From: Ralstonia wenshanensis
GTDB taxonomy: Bacteria > Pseudomonadota > Gammaproteobacteria > Burkholderiales > Burkholderiaceae
DNA length: 64,000 bases
Direction: 5' to 3'
NCBI RefSeq assembly: GCF_021173085.1
Contig: NZ_CP076412.1
Span: forward strand, 186,001 to 250,000
This document shows positions 24,845-37,390 of this stretch, piece by piece (within the stretch, counting starts at the first letter, position 1; the number at the start of each line of letters is the position of its first letter). The position numbers were made by a program, and so were the translations under genes. Under the pieces are notes generated by a model. It had not been told where the DNA came from and did no database searches. It saw nothing but the letters and a program-made list of their open reading frames with translations.

Positions 24845-25617
24845 TGTTGACCTCAATCGTGGCGCTTCGCAAATTGGAAGCAACCCAGATACGAGCGAAA
24901 CTCGCTGTCGGATGCACGAGCGACTCGTGCAACCACGCAGGAGTGGATTGCGCTGAGTTGAAACGACTTTGCGTCGGAAAAAGCACACGACGCATTTCCT
25001 GCTCACAGTGACCTGTGAGAACAGTGCAAGGTCGATACCTCGCACGTGACCCCCAGGTGCCATGCGCCGCCCGGCATCCTCCAGTTGGCCTTGGGCCGGT
25101 TGCTTGGCGCGACGGCGCCAGTGTGGCTTGGGGGCACGTCCGGGGTTCGCTGGATCAAGACTGCCGGGATTGCCACGCCTTGCCCACGCGCCCACGCCGG
25201 TAGCTCCGCTCCGCTGCTTGGTTGTGTGGTGACTCTTTCGACCGACCCAGGTGCGCAGTGCGCTTCCGCACGGATTGACTTCTGCATAGCCACCCCGACA
25301 CAACGGCGACAGAGGTTCCTCTGCAAAAAAAAAGCGTCATCGCATTTCTGCCTGAATGGTTTGGTACCGCCGTTTGCGCAGGAGTATTTGCAAGCGCAAT
25401 GACATCCGCGCGCTAGAAATGCAAGCGTCCAGTCGTGCTGATACGCAGCAATTGATCGACGTTTGATACGGCACAAAGCTGACGCTGTTCGTCATGCCAG
25501 TATTTATCTGATCCGCCGAGAAACCCGCTTCGCATGTCATGCCAGGTCAGTGCTTGCACAGCCATGTTCGATGCGATGCAGATGCATCGGCTTGACACCC
25601 TTGGAGACACAACCGCC
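24845..25617. other. 773-bp gap, no gene identified
   Basis: Both strands stay open over much of 25000-25300, but no ribosome site, conserved domain or signal peptide supports a gene. The left end must hold the promoter of the fasciclin gene. A perfect inverted repeat is at 25002..25019. The segment could encode a structured RNA, which I cannot test by eye. Confidence 0.5.
25002..25019. repeat. Perfect 7-bp inverted repeat
   Basis: CTCACAG and CTGTGAG flank TGAC. It lies about 160 bp upstream of the fasciclin gene on its transcribed side. It could be an operator or a small hairpin; there is no T tract. Confidence 0.4.
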
Positions 25618-25890
25618 ATGAACGCCGCATCCCAAAGCCACAGCCTTCAGGGTCGCCCGACTGCGCGTGATATCCGCGAAATCATCGGTCCATTCGAGAC
25701 GGAAGTGCTAACCCGGATCCTCGACATCGAACCCAGTATCGAGGACGTACAGCTTGCCTATAAGTGGCTGCGCTCTGACGAGCACCTCATCCGCGGCATG
25801 GACATCGAACTCTCCGGCAAGGCCAAGTTGATCTACGAGCTGCTTGACGCCGAGTTTCCGGATTTCGATGCATCTGGACACGGTTTCTAG
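25618..25890 (+). CDS. Small protein of unknown function upstream of ppsA
   Basis: This 90-residue, soluble, mostly helical and acidic protein (ARDIREIIGPFETEVLTRIL, then KAKLIYELLDAEFPDF) matches no domain I recognise. It has a TGGAG sequence upstream of the start and ends 65 bp before ppsA on the same strand, so the two are likely co-transcribed. A regulatory or adaptor role for PEP synthase is speculation. Confidence 0.7.
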   Translation: MNAASQSHSLQGRPTARDIREIIGPFETEVLTRILDIEPSIEDVQLAYKWLRSDEHLIRGMDIELSGKAKLIYELLDAEFPDFDASGHGF

Positions 25891-25955
25891 GTTCGCTTTG
25901 CAATGCGCCTCGGCACCCGTGCCGACCTTGGCCAACCGCCACGATGGAGCAACGC

Positions 25956-28355
<2,400 letters not shown>

Positions 28356-28359
28356 TACC

Positions 28360-28376
28360 GCCGCCATTCGGGCGGC
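28360..28376. terminator. Hairpin between convergent ppsA and formate dehydrogenase genes
   Basis: GCCGCC-ATTCG-GGCGGC forms a strong short stem just after the ppsA stop. The T tract is missing, so it may end transcription weakly or protect mRNA ends. Confidence 0.45.
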
Positions 28377-28412
28377 CTCCCCTCCCAGACCACACGCTGA
28401 CATCTCCGATGT

Positions 28413-31073
28413 TCAGGCGTTGCGCTTTGTCACCCGTACCGCAGTCACCTTGTATTCCGGCGCATGCACCAGCCGGTCGCGCACCGGAGACGTCAATCGG
28501 TTGATCAATAGATCCGGACGATGGAAGCTGCAGAACAACTGTCCTCTTTGCATGGCATCGCTGATGCGCAACGGCAGGATCGCGGCACCGTACCGGCTTG
28601 ACACTTCGACCATGTCGCCTTCCACCAGACCATGGCATGCCGCATCTGCAGGCGCCATGTCCAGCGTGTCCGATGGCTTCAGCACTGCATTGGGGGTGCG
28701 GTAGCTCATCGTGCCGGCGTTGAAGTGGTGCAGCACCCGACCGGTGGTCAGCAGGAAGGGATAAGCGTCGCTGGTCTGCTCAGATGTGGGCACGTATGCA
28801 ACCGGAACCAACGCGGCAGTCTTGCTGCCGAAGAAGCGTTCCCGATGCAGCACGGCTGTGCCTGGATGCGTTTCGTCCGGGCATGGCCAGTGAAGATCTT
28901 CGCGCTCCAGGCGCGCATACGCCAATCCAGCGCCATCCGGCCAGAGCGACCGCACTTCATCCCAGATCTGCTGTGGAGTCTCGAACTCGAAACCCTTCGG
29001 CTTGCCCATCCGCGCAGCGAGCGCCTGGATGATCCACCAGTCTGGACGAGCTTGTCCGGGGGGCGTGGTGACAGCGTGGACACGCTGCACCCGCCGGTCC
29101 GAGTTCATGAAGGTGCCCTCCTTTTCGAAGGCCGATGCCGCCGGCAGGAAAACCGTACCGAACGCTTCAGCGGTTTGATTCACGAACAGATCCTGCACGA
29201 TCACCAGATCAAGCGCAGCCAGTGCAGCCGCGGTTGCCGTTGCGTTGGCCAATGAAAGATAAATGTCATAGCCCATTACCCACAGCGCCTTGAGGTGGCC
29301 CGCCCTGGCGGCATCCATCATTTCCAGGACGTCAAGGCCGCGGCCGGTTGGCAACTGGTGCCCCCAGATTTGCTCGAAGCGGGAGCCGGCCTGGCTGATC
29401 GACTGCGAGCCGGTGAGTGTGGCCGGGTCACACCCCATCTGCGCCGCACCTTGCACGTTGTTCTGACCACGTAAGGGGTTGATGCCGCTGCCGGGCTTGC
29501 CAAGGTTGCCTGTGAGCAGGGCCAGGTTAATGAGTGCCATCACGCCTTCACTGCCCTGCAGGTGTTCGGTTACGCCAAGGCCATGGAAACACATGGCGGG
29601 CGGGTTGTTGGCATAGATTCTTGCTGCAGCACGGATTGCATCAGCGGGCACGCCGCACACCTCGGCCATGCGCTCTGGAGCGAAGGCTGCAACATGCGCG
29701 GCGAAAGTATCGAAGCCGCTGACCCGCTCGGTCAGAAATGCCCGATCAATACGTCCCTCTTCGATCATCGCGGCCGCCAGCGCATTCAATAGCGGTACGT
29801 TGCAGCCCATGCGCACGGGCAGATGGACATCGGCCAACGCCGCCAGCTCGGTACGACGTGGGTCGATGACAACAAGCCGCGCCCCTTTGAGCGCCGCCTG
29901 CTTGATGCGCGCCCCGACGACCGGATGGTTTTCTGTCGGGTTGGCGCCGCAGATCAGGAAAGCGCGCGCCTGCTCGATGTCGTCGAAGCTGTTGGTGGCC
30001 GCGCCAACGCCAAGCATTGATTTGAGGGCCTTGGCGCTGGGTGTGTGGCAAACACGTGCGCAGCAGTCAACGTTGTGTGTCCCCAGCACTACGCGGGCAA
30101 ACTTCTGCGCCAGATAGTTCTCCTCGTTGGTCGCGCGCGAAGACGCCAGCACGCCAACCGCATCGCTCCCATACCGCGCAATGACAGCCTGCAGTTGTGT
30201 GGCCGTGAAATCGAGCGCCTCGCTCCAGCCCACCGCCTGCCACCGTCCGTCACGGCGAAGCATGGGCTGAGTGGCACGGTCCGACGCGTGGTTGTACTCG
30301 AACGCGTAGCGCCCCTTCACACACAGGTGGCCACGATTCACTGGCCGATCCGCGGGGCGCACGGCGACCACACGGCCGTTGGCGGTGCCCACATCCATTT
30401 GGCAGCCGACCCCGCAATACGCACACGTCGTTCTTGTCCAGGCTGTCGGTTTGGAGACGATTCGCTTATCAAACAGGGCACCGCTGGGGCACGTGTCGAC
30501 ACATGCACCGCAACTCACACAGCCTGCGCTGAGCAGCGTTGGCCCCTTGCTGATGGCAACGCGTGTTGCATCGTCGCGCCCAGCCATCTCCCAGATGAAC
30601 TGGCCCTGCACCTCCTCGCAAATGCGGACGCAGCGTTCGCAATAGACGCAGCGATCCATGCCGACCCCGAGGTAAGGGTGGCTGTCGTCCCGGAACAGCC
30701 CATCCTCAAACTTGCCGCCCGGCGGCACATCATATTTGGCCAGCAACCGGTGAAACGGGTGACGCGGGTCTGCCGCATAGGCGGTTCTCGGGTAGCGCGC
30801 AGCGATCAGCTCCAGGTTTGTACGGCACAGAGCGTCGAGCGCAACGCTGCGCGTCTGTACGACCATGCCTTCGGCAACTTCGGTGGAGCAGCTTGCAACG
30901 GGGTGGGGCTGCCCCTTCACATGCACGATGCAGAGACGGCATGCGCCGGAAGGTATCAGCCGGTCGTCGTGGCACAGGTGTGGAACCGTCTTACCGGCCG
31001 CCGACAGGGCATCAATCAGTAATGCGCCCTCGGCCGCCTCACGCGCCGCACCGTCGATGGTCAATCGAACCAT
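28413..31073 (-). CDS. fdhA: Formate dehydrogenase catalytic (molybdopterin) subunit, NAD-linked type
   Basis: This 886-residue enzyme has an N-terminal 2Fe-2S domain (Cys34, 45, 48, 62), two 4Fe-4S ferredoxin clusters (CVYCERCVRIC at 142-152, CVSCGACVDTC at 185-195), a proximal 4Fe-4S site (CAYCGVGC, 217-224) and the molybdopterin domains. CCARVCH places the metal-binding residue as Cys342 where some homologues have selenocysteine. It oxidises formate to CO2 and passes electrons to the partner at 31061..32671; the genes overlap by 13 bp. Reverse CO2 reduction is possible in this family. Confidence 0.93.
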   Translation of the reverse strand: MVRLTIDGAAREAAEGALLIDALSAAGKTVPHLCHDDRLIPSGACRLCIVHVKGQPHPVASCSTEVAEGMVVQTRSVALDALCRTNLELIAARYPRTAYAADPRHPFHRLLAKYDVPPGGKFEDGLFRDDSHPYLGVGMDRCVYCERCVRICEEVQGQFIWEMAGRDDATRVAISKGPTLLSAGCVSCGACVDTCPSGALFDKRIVSKPTAWTRTTCAYCGVGCQMDVGTANGRVVAVRPADRPVNRGHLCVKGRYAFEYNHASDRATQPMLRRDGRWQAVGWSEALDFTATQLQAVIARYGSDAVGVLASSRATNEENYLAQKFARVVLGTHNVDCCARVCHTPSAKALKSMLGVGAATNSFDDIEQARAFLICGANPTENHPVVGARIKQAALKGARLVVIDPRRTELAALADVHLPVRMGCNVPLLNALAAAMIEEGRIDRAFLTERVSGFDTFAAHVAAFAPERMAEVCGVPADAIRAAARIYANNPPAMCFHGLGVTEHLQGSEGVMALINLALLTGNLGKPGSGINPLRGQNNVQGAAQMGCDPATLTGSQSISQAGSRFEQIWGHQLPTGRGLDVLEMMDAARAGHLKALWVMGYDIYLSLANATATAAALAALDLVIVQDLFVNQTAEAFGTVFLPAASAFEKEGTFMNSDRRVQRVHAVTTPPGQARPDWWIIQALAARMGKPKGFEFETPQQIWDEVRSLWPDGAGLAYARLEREDLHWPCPDETHPGTAVLHRERFFGSKTAALVPVAYVPTSEQTSDAYPFLLTTGRVLHHFNAGTMSYRTPNAVLKPSDTLDMAPADAACHGLVEGDMVEVSSRYGAAILPLRISDAMQRGQLFCSFHRPDLLINRLTSPVRDRLVHAPEYKVTAVRVTKRNA

Positions 31074-32671
31074 GATTGGAACTCCGACGGATAGTGACGC
31101 CGCACGGACTGGACAAACTCAGCCAATCCCCGTCCGTGCCCGCAGAGGCTCGTTTCCGCCAACGCCTCGATCAGGCGTCGGAAGCGGTTGCCGTCGATCG
31201 GCATGCCGTTTGCCGCTGCCTGCGCCATGGCTGCCAGAATGGGCGTGCCCAGATGACAGGGTGTGCATTTCCCGCATGACTCGCGACTACCAAAGCGCAA
31301 GACCTGCACGACGATGCTTGCAATGGAGGTGTCGTCCGAAAACGCGATCATGCCGCCATGCCCGACAGCGCAATCGATGGCCTGCATTTCCTCGTAGCCA
31401 AGCCGTGTGTCGAGCAGCGCGGGTGGCACGATGCCGGCCAACGGCCCACCAACCATCAACCCCCTCAGCCTGCCGCGGCGCAACCCTTGACCGAGTTGAT
31501 CGACGACATCCGCCAGACGGATGCCGAAATCCACTTCGTAAAGCCCGGGCCTGCGAAACAAGGAGTTCAGCGACAGCAGTTTGGTGCCCCGGCTCTGCGA
31601 GAAACCAAGTGCGGCATAAGCGGCGGCGCCGTGGGTCACGATCCACGGGATTGCGCACAGGGTCTCGACGTTATGCACGAGCGTGGGGGCACCGAATAGA
31701 CCGCGTGCGCTGATCTGCGGCGGCCGCGGCCGGACTTCCGGGCGGCGCCCTTCCAGCGCATTCAATAGCGATGTCTCTTCTCCGCAGATGTAGGCGCCCT
31801 GCCCTACGACCAATTCAAGTTGGAATGTCGGAAGAAGCCAGCCAGCCGACCGGGCCTGTTCCAAGGCCTGCGAGACCACTTGCACCGCTTCCGGATACTC
31901 TTTCCGGATATAGAGGTAGCCGCGCTGTGCGCCGACAGCATGCGCGGCAATCGCAGCGCCTTCAATGAGCCGAAACGGATCGTCCTCCAGCAGGAAGCGA
32001 TCCGAGAACGCTCCTGCGTCCCCCTCGTCAGCATTGACCACGACATACTTGATGCGGGCTTCAGCATTGGCAACGGCTTTCCATTTGATGCCTGCGGGGA
32101 ATGCGGCACCACCCCGCCCCCGCAATCTAGACGCCTGCACCAGGTTGACCAACGCTTGCGGCGCCATCTGCCTGGCCATGGCAAGCGCATCACCGCCGCC
32201 ACCGCTGCCACCGCTGCGATAGGCCGTCAGATCGCGCACGCCGCCGCGCAGCACGTTGCCCAGCAGCACAGAATGGCTTGAATGCCGACCGACGTGCGGA
32301 CGGACATCGTGTGCGCCATCACTCGGTGCGTCATAGCATTTGCCGAGGCAGTAGAGGGCAGGCGTCTGGGTGGCCGCGATCTGCCAGCGGTCTGGCCGAT
32401 CAGCGCGAGCAGCGAAACAAGCCAAGCCAGCACAAGCGCACTCGCTGATCCTGCTGTGCTCGAGGTGGTAGAAGCCGTGCGTGGCGGCATGCCGTTGCGC
32501 CGGCTCTGGCATGTGAAGTCCAGGAAGCACGCTGGACTCGCGCTCCGTGGCGGACGTCTGAGCATCCAAGACAGCCGCCATACAGCCGTCGCCGTTAGCG
32601 GGTGTCGGGTCTGTTTGTCGCCGATGCCGCAACAACCGCCGGCGAAGCACATCTCGCAACACTGGCTTCAT
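31061..32671 (-). CDS. fdhB: Formate dehydrogenase flavoprotein subunit (NuoE/NuoF-like fusion)
   Basis: This 536-residue protein carries a thioredoxin-like 2Fe-2S region (residues 45-120, with CLGKCYDAP) and a NuoF-like domain: NADH site RLRGRGGAAFPAGIKW, FMN site YVVVNADEGDAGAFSDR, then GAYICGEETSLLNALEG, and a 4Fe-4S motif CGKCTPCHLG near residue 460. It takes electrons from the formate-oxidising subunit to NAD+. It is the first gene of the operon. A palindromic FNR/ANR-like box lies 57 bp upstream of its start, with little sign of a ribosome site. Confidence 0.9.
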   Translation of the reverse strand: MKPVLRDVLRRRLLRHRRQTDPTPANGDGCMAAVLDAQTSATERESSVLPGLHMPEPAQRHAATHGFYHLEHSRISECACAGLACFAARADRPDRWQIAATQTPALYCLGKCYDAPSDGAHDVRPHVGRHSSHSVLLGNVLRGGVRDLTAYRSGGSGGGGDALAMARQMAPQALVNLVQASRLRGRGGAAFPAGIKWKAVANAEARIKYVVVNADEGDAGAFSDRFLLEDDPFRLIEGAAIAAHAVGAQRGYLYIRKEYPEAVQVVSQALEQARSAGWLLPTFQLELVVGQGAYICGEETSLLNALEGRRPEVRPRPPQISARGLFGAPTLVHNVETLCAIPWIVTHGAAAYAALGFSQSRGTKLLSLNSLFRRPGLYEVDFGIRLADVVDQLGQGLRRGRLRGLMVGGPLAGIVPPALLDTRLGYEEMQAIDCAVGHGGMIAFSDDTSIASIVVQVLRFGSRESCGKCTPCHLGTPILAAMAQAAANGMPIDGNRFRRLIEALAETSLCGHGRGLAEFVQSVRRHYPSEFQSWFD

Positions 32672-32727
32672 GTTCGTGGCCGCAATGAAGGAACAGAATC
32701 ATTGTTCGCCAGCGGTCTGCGTTCGGC

Positions 32728-32741
32728 TTGATACCGGTCAA
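32728..32741 (-). promoter_or_regulatory. FNR/ANR-like box upstream of the formate dehydrogenase operon
   Basis: TTGAT-ACCG-GTCAA matches the FNR/ANR consensus at 9 of 10 positions and lies inside the larger perfect palindrome GGCTTGA-TACCGG-TCAAGCC. Its centre is about 64 bp upstream of the fdhB start. A -10-like AATGAT follows about 24 nt beyond the box. Confidence 0.7.
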
Positions 32742-32787
32742 GCCACGGCTTGATATCCGACCGTGATAGCGCTGCGGCTACGCTGGT

Positions 32788-34293
32788 TCAGTGTTCCGCG
32801 ACCAAAAATGTCCGGGCCGCCGCCGAGGTCTGTGCGGAGCTTCGCAGCGCCTGAAGGGCCTGTCGCTCGGCACGCCGCACTTGTGCGGTGGTCATTCCCG
32901 TTTGCCGGGCGACTTCCTCGTGACTGTACTGCCCCCCACCACCAATGCCGAAACGCAGGCGCAGCACCATGGCTTCGATAGGCGTCATCGAGCCGAGAAG
33001 AGACTCAACGAACTCGCGCATGCGCGCATCCACCAGGACCCCAAACGGGTCCGGCGAAGCGCGGTCTTCGATCAACTCCACAAGTTGCGTGTCGCCCTCG
33101 GCCACAGGCGAGTCTAGAGAGAGTGGTTCACCCGGCACAGCCAGGAGCATGGGAAGCGTGTCGCCCCGCAAGCCTGCTTCGCCCGCCAAGTCTGCCAAAT
33201 CTGCCATTACGGCTTGGCGACCTGTGCGCTGACGGATGCGATCCGCCGCGCGGCGCACGCGTCCGAGCTTTTCGCTCACGTGCACCGGCAGTCGAATCGT
33301 GCGCGCCCGATCTGCAACCGCACGGGTGACCGCTTGCCGAATCCACCACGTAGCGTACGTCGAGAACTTGAAACCCCGCTGCCATTCGAACTTTTCGATG
33401 GCCCGCATGAGCCCAAGCGTTCCCTCTTGTACCAAGTCTGCAAGGTCCAGCCCACGGTTCTGATGCCGCTTGGCGATGGATAGGACCAACCGCATGTTGG
33501 CCTCGACCATCTTGCGCGTCGCACGACGGATGCGCGATTCCGCTTCCGTCAATTCCCTGGTGAGGGCCATGCTGTCGCGGTGCAGAGCTACAGGTTGGCC
33601 GATGAAGGTGTGGCGATCCAGTTGCGTCCGCATGAGCCGAATAACGTCTTCGACAAGCCGTGCAGGCCGCTCGCTGGCTTCGAGCAAAGCGAGCACACTC
33701 TCTCGGGCACGCCGGTAAGCGGGCGCCTCCGTGCCCTTCACGCTCGCACGGCGCAGCGATCGCAACATGGACGCCTTCGCCAGACGGATGTGCTCAAGCA
33801 TGGCTGCGTTGCCGCCGACGGCCTGGATATCGACTTCGCCCACCCATTCTTCGAGCGCATGCGGCCAACCCGCGAATATCCGGAGGATGGCGCGACGCCC
33901 CGCCTCGATCTCCTTGGCCAGCACGACCTCTTCGTCCTTGGTCAGCAGTGCGACGGCATGCATGCGCTGGACATACACAGCGAGCGGGTCCGCAGATACG
34001 CCCGGATAGATCGCCTCTTCCAGAAACCTGCCGGCCTCCTCAAGCACGTCGTGATCGGGACGCACGAGGTTGGTGTTGGCAAGCGGATCAACGTCCTTCG
34101 GCGGCTCCTCAAATATAGGGATGCCTATCTGCGCGAGCGCATCCGTCAAGCCTTCGATCGATGGCGTGTCAGTCGGCAATGCGTCGGCAATATCCGAATG
34201 GACCAGATAGCCTTGATCTGCGGCGAGTGCCACCAGACGGCGCATCGTTTCGGTATGGCTCTGCGCCTCGTGGGCGCGGTTTTGGGGGTTCAT
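32788..34293 (-). CDS. RpoD-like sigma-70 factor with altered -35 recognition helix
   Basis: This 501-residue sigma factor is built like a primary sigma: region 1.1 (residues 15-75), 1.2 ([20 protein letters not shown]), a short non-conserved insert, region 2 ([40 protein letters not shown]), 3 and 4. Region 2.4 is nearly that of housekeeping RpoD, so a normal -10 should be read. In region 4.2 the usual VTRERIRQIEAKAL becomes [14 protein letters not shown], losing residues that contact the -35. It lies between the formate dehydrogenase and acs-pdh operons and probably serves this island. Confidence 0.88.
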   Translation of the reverse strand: MNPQNRAHEAQSHTETMRRLVALAADQGYLVHSDIADALPTDTPSIEGLTDALAQIGIPIFEEPPKDVDPLANTNLVRPDHDVLEEAGRFLEEAIYPGVSADPLAVYVQRMHAVALLTKDEEVVLAKEIEAGRRAILRIFAGWPHALEEWVGEVDIQAVGGNAAMLEHIRLAKASMLRSLRRASVKGTEAPAYRRARESVLALLEASERPARLVEDVIRLMRTQLDRHTFIGQPVALHRDSMALTRELTEAESRIRRATRKMVEANMRLVLSIAKRHQNRGLDLADLVQEGTLGLMRAIEKFEWQRGFKFSTYATWWIRQAVTRAVADRARTIRLPVHVSEKLGRVRRAADRIRQRTGRQAVMADLADLAGEAGLRGDTLPMLLAVPGEPLSLDSPVAEGDTQLVELIEDRASPDPFGVLVDARMREFVESLLGSMTPIEAMVLRLRFGIGGGGQYSHEEVARQTGMTTAQVRRAERQALQALRSSAQTSAAARTFLVAEH

Positions 34294-34604
34294 CTGGAGT
34301 GCGGGGCGCTTCCCGCGATGCGGCGTGGAGGGTATCTGCCTCCGGGTTCAGGCCGCCTGATGATCTGCGAACACCTGTTCGCACTGGCTTGCCTCTTGAG
34401 AGCACATCTGGGGATGTGGGCCCCTGTTTCAATTGCGGCCAACCCGTTTTTCAAAGCCGGCCGACATCGCGCCTTACGGCCCCTTGCCATGCAGAGTCCA
34501 CCGTGTTTGCAAAGTGCATTCCATCGCACTATTGCACAAGCATGCGCCGGCCCATCCTGCTTTCTGTTGTGTGCCCGGAAGCCTATATTGAGCTGGGGGG
34601 CGCA
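34294..34604. other. Divergent promoter region, sigma factor and acsA operon
   Basis: 311 bp separate the divergent sigma gene and acsA. It must contain both promoters. No FNR-like box was found. The only tidy element is the G-rich ribosome site before acsA. Confidence 0.5.
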
Positions 34605-36371
34605 ATGGACACATCGCAGATCATCCACAAGACCGCCAGCGACTTGCGGGTCAGACCAAACCTTGCGGACTATGAAGCCGAGTGCCGGCGCTTTTCCTGG
34701 GATGCGGTCAGCCATGAGTTGACCGGCCTGCCTTCAGGGATCGTGAACATCGCATGGCACGCGGTGGACAAGCGTGCAAACCGTGAGGAAGGTGAGCGGA
34801 TCGCCTTCCGCTTCCTTGCGGCCGGCATGCCTTGCCGTGATGTCAGCTACACAGAGCTGTGCGCGCAAACCAATCGTTTTTGCAACGTGCTGCGCGCGCT
34901 CGGCATCGGCAAGGGCGAGCGACTCTTCATCCTTGCCGGACGCATTCCGGAACTCTATGTCGGTTTGCTGGGCGCGCTGAAGAACGGCACCGTAGTCTCC
35001 CCTCTTTTTTCGGCATTTGGTCCGGAGCCGATCGCTACACGCATCAATCTGGGTGCCGGCACGGTCCTGCTCACAACCGACGCACTCTACGCGCGCAAGG
35101 TTGCCAAATGGCGCGACCGTATGCCCAGCCTGAAACACGTACTGCTGGTGGCCGAAGACGGCGGGCAGACGTCCGAGCCAGAAACACTCGACTTGGTCTC
35201 GCTGCTGCGCAGTGCCCCGGATGCGTGCGATCTCACGCCAACCACCGCGGAAGACATGGCGCTGCTGCACTTCACCAGTGGCACGACGGGCACGCCCAAA
35301 GGCGCAGTCCACGTGCATGGTGCAGTCGCGACGCATTGGGCAACCGGCAAGTACGCGCTGGACCTGCACGCCAGCGACATCTACTGGTGCACCGCCGATC
35401 CTGGCTGGGTGACAGGTACGTCATACGGCACCATTGCTCCGCTGCTGCACGGGGTGACCTCCATCGTCGACCGGGAAGAATTCGACGCCGAACGTTGGTA
35501 TGGCGTCCTGCGTGACGAGGATGTCAGCGTCTGGTACACGGCGCCAACGGCAATCCGCATGTTGATGAAAGCCGGGCCGGAGATGGCGAGACGATACGCG
35601 CTGCCACGGCTTCGCTTTATCGCCAGCGTGGGAGAACCATTGAACCCGGAAGCCGTTTGGTGGGGCAAAGAAGTTCTGGGCTTGCCGATTCACGACAACT
35701 GGTGGCAGACAGAGACCGGCGGCATCATGATCGCCAACACCCCTGCCTTTGACATCAAGCCCGGTTCAATGGGGCGCCCCCTGCCAGGAGTCGAAGCGGC
35801 AATCGTGCAGCGCGACGAAAATGGAAGCGTGAGCGTCATCAATGCGCCCGACAAGCAAGGGGAACTCGCGCTCAAGCAAGGGTGGCCGTCCATGTTCCGG
35901 GGCTACCTCAATAACGAAGAGCGCTATCGCAAGAGCTTCTCCGGCGAGTGGTACCTGACGGGCGACTTGGCCAGGCGCGATGCAGACGGGTACTACTGGT
36001 TCGTTGGCCGCGCCGACGACGTCATCAAGTCTGCGGGGCATCTGATCGGCCCGTTCGAAGTCGAGAGTGCGTTGATGGAGCACCCGGCGGTGGCCGAAGC
36101 AGGCGTGATCGGCAAGCCAGACCCAGTGGTTGGCGAAATGGTGAAAGCCTTTGTCTCGCTCAACCCCGGGTTCGAGCCCAGCGACAACCTGCGCCTGGAA
36201 CTCCTCGGTCATGCCAGGACACGCCTGGGCGCAGCAGTCGCCCCCAAGGAAATCGCCTTTCTGGAGCTGCTGCCGCGAACGCGCAGCGGCAAGATCATGC
36301 GACGCTTGCTCAAGGCGCGCGAGTTGGGCCTGCCCGAAGGCGATACGTCGACACTGGAGGGCGGAACATGA
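34605..36371 (+). CDS. acsA: Acetyl-CoA synthetase-like AMP-forming acyl-CoA ligase
   Basis: This 588-residue enzyme joins acetate (or a similar short acid) to CoA using ATP via an acyl-AMP. The P-loop-like [24 protein letters not shown] (short-acyl pocket), [10 protein letters not shown] and the C-terminal [11 protein letters not shown] with the acetylatable lysine are visible. Start 34605 has GGGGGG shortly before it. Length resembles the shorter AcsA type more than the 650-residue Acs. Its stop overlaps the E1-alpha start (ATGA), so it leads a five-gene operon making and handling acetyl-CoA. Confidence 0.9.
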   Translation: MDTSQIIHKTASDLRVRPNLADYEAECRRFSWDAVSHELTGLPSGIVNIAWHAVDKRANREEGERIAFRFLAAGMPCRDVSYTELCAQTNRFCNVLRALGIGKGERLFILAGRIPELYVGLLGALKNGTVVSPLFSAFGPEPIATRINLGAGTVLLTTDALYARKVAKWRDRMPSLKHVLLVAEDGGQTSEPETLDLVSLLRSAPDACDLTPTTAEDMALLHFTSGTTGTPKGAVHVHGAVATHWATGKYALDLHASDIYWCTADPGWVTGTSYGTIAPLLHGVTSIVDREEFDAERWYGVLRDEDVSVWYTAPTAIRMLMKAGPEMARRYALPRLRFIASVGEPLNPEAVWWGKEVLGLPIHDNWWQTETGGIMIANTPAFDIKPGSMGRPLPGVEAAIVQRDENGSVSVINAPDKQGELALKQGWPSMFRGYLNNEERYRKSFSGEWYLTGDLARRDADGYYWFVGRADDVIKSAGHLIGPFEVESALMEHPAVAEAGVIGKPDPVVGEMVKAFVSLNPGFEPSDNLRLELLGHARTRLGAAVAPKEIAFLELLPRTRSGKIMRRLLKARELGLPEGDTSTLEGGT

Positions 36372-37390
36372 CCGGCATCGACCACCCCGCTCCGCAACCG
36401 CCGACCGGCCCCGTCCCCTACGACGCGACATTCGCAAAGGCACTGCTGCGTGACATGCTGCGTATTCGCCGGTTTGAAGAGAAGTGTGCAGAGCTTTACG
36501 GTGCGGGCAAGATCCGCGGATTCCTGCACCTGTACATCGGCGAGGAGGCTGCAGGGGTGGGCGCCTTGCATGCGCTATCGGCTGAAGACAACATCGTCGC
36601 AACCTATCGCGAACATGGTCATGCGCTGGTGCGCGGCATGGACATGGGCGTGCTGATGGCAGAGATGTATGGCAAGCGCGAGGGTTGCGCACGAGGGCGT
36701 GGTGGTTCGATGCATCTGTTCGACCATAACCACCGCCTGTTTGGCGGTAATGCCATTGTCGGCGGCGGCCTTCCGCTCGCCGTGGGCCTGGCGTTAGCAG
36801 AGAAGATGCAGCACAGCAATCGCATCACCGCCTGCTTCTTTGGCGATGGTGCGGTGGCGGAAGGTGCTTTCCATGAATCGATGAATCTGGCTGCGCTGTG
36901 GAAGTTGCCACTGCTGTTCTGCTGCGAAAACAACCTCTATGCCATGGGCACCGCTCTGGAGCGCCATCAAGCCCAGACCGATCTGTGCGCCAAGGCTGCC
37001 TCCTATGCCATGGCAGCGCAATCGGCCGATGGCATGGATATCGTTGCCGTGCATGAAGCTGCAAAGGACGCCGTCGCCCGCATCAGAAGCGGCGATGGTC
37101 CGGGGTTCCTGGAGTTGAGGACCTACCGCTTTCGCGCCCATTCGATGTACGACCCCGATCTCTACCGGCAAGCCACAGAGTTGCAGGCCTGGAAGGCGAT
37201 CGGGCCAATCCATACGTTTACGGCACGCCTCAAGGCCGAGGGCAAATTGACGGAGGAGGCGTTCCTCGCTCTTGACGCTGCAGTGAATGCGGAAGTGGCC
37301 AAGGCAGAGGCTTTCGCAGACGACGGCACCTGGGAACCCGTGGACGACCTGCTGAAAGACGTCTATACGCCCGCCGGAGCCGCGCCATGA
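36368..37390 (+). CDS. pdhA: Pyruvate (or acetoin) dehydrogenase E1 component, alpha subunit
   Basis: This 340-residue protein is a two-chain type E1 alpha subunit. The thiamine diphosphate motif runs from GDGAVAEG near residue 160 to CENN near 190, and [11 protein letters not shown] is typical of the family. It decarboxylates a 2-oxo acid with E1 beta. It overlaps acsA upstream and pdhB downstream by 4 bp each. Whether pyruvate or acetoin is the substrate cannot be decided from sequence; the neighbours favour pyruvate. Confidence 0.92.
   Translation: MTGIDHPAPQPPTGPVPYDATFAKALLRDMLRIRRFEEKCAELYGAGKIRGFLHLYIGEEAAGVGALHALSAEDNIVATYREHGHALVRGMDMGVLMAEMYGKREGCARGRGGSMHLFDHNHRLFGGNAIVGGGLPLAVGLALAEKMQHSNRITACFFGDGAVAEGAFHESMNLAALWKLPLLFCCENNLYAMGTALERHQAQTDLCAKAASYAMAAQSADGMDIVAVHEAAKDAVARIRSGDGPGFLELRTYRFRAHSMYDPDLYRQATELQAWKAIGPIHTFTARLKAEGKLTEEAFLALDAAVNAEVAKAEAFADDGTWEPVDDLLKDVYTPAGAAP

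Noticed and set aside
24845-25303. Long minus-strand open frame extending the fasciclin gene by 150 codons
   Set aside because: The extension is Arg/Gly/Pro-rich, has no signal peptide or ribosome site, and the true gene has a clear signal peptide beginning at 24844.
25463-25480. Possible FNR box upstream of the 90-residue gene (TTGATCGACGTTTGAT)
   Set aside because: The half-sites are a direct and not an inverted repeat, so it does not fit an FNR dimer site.
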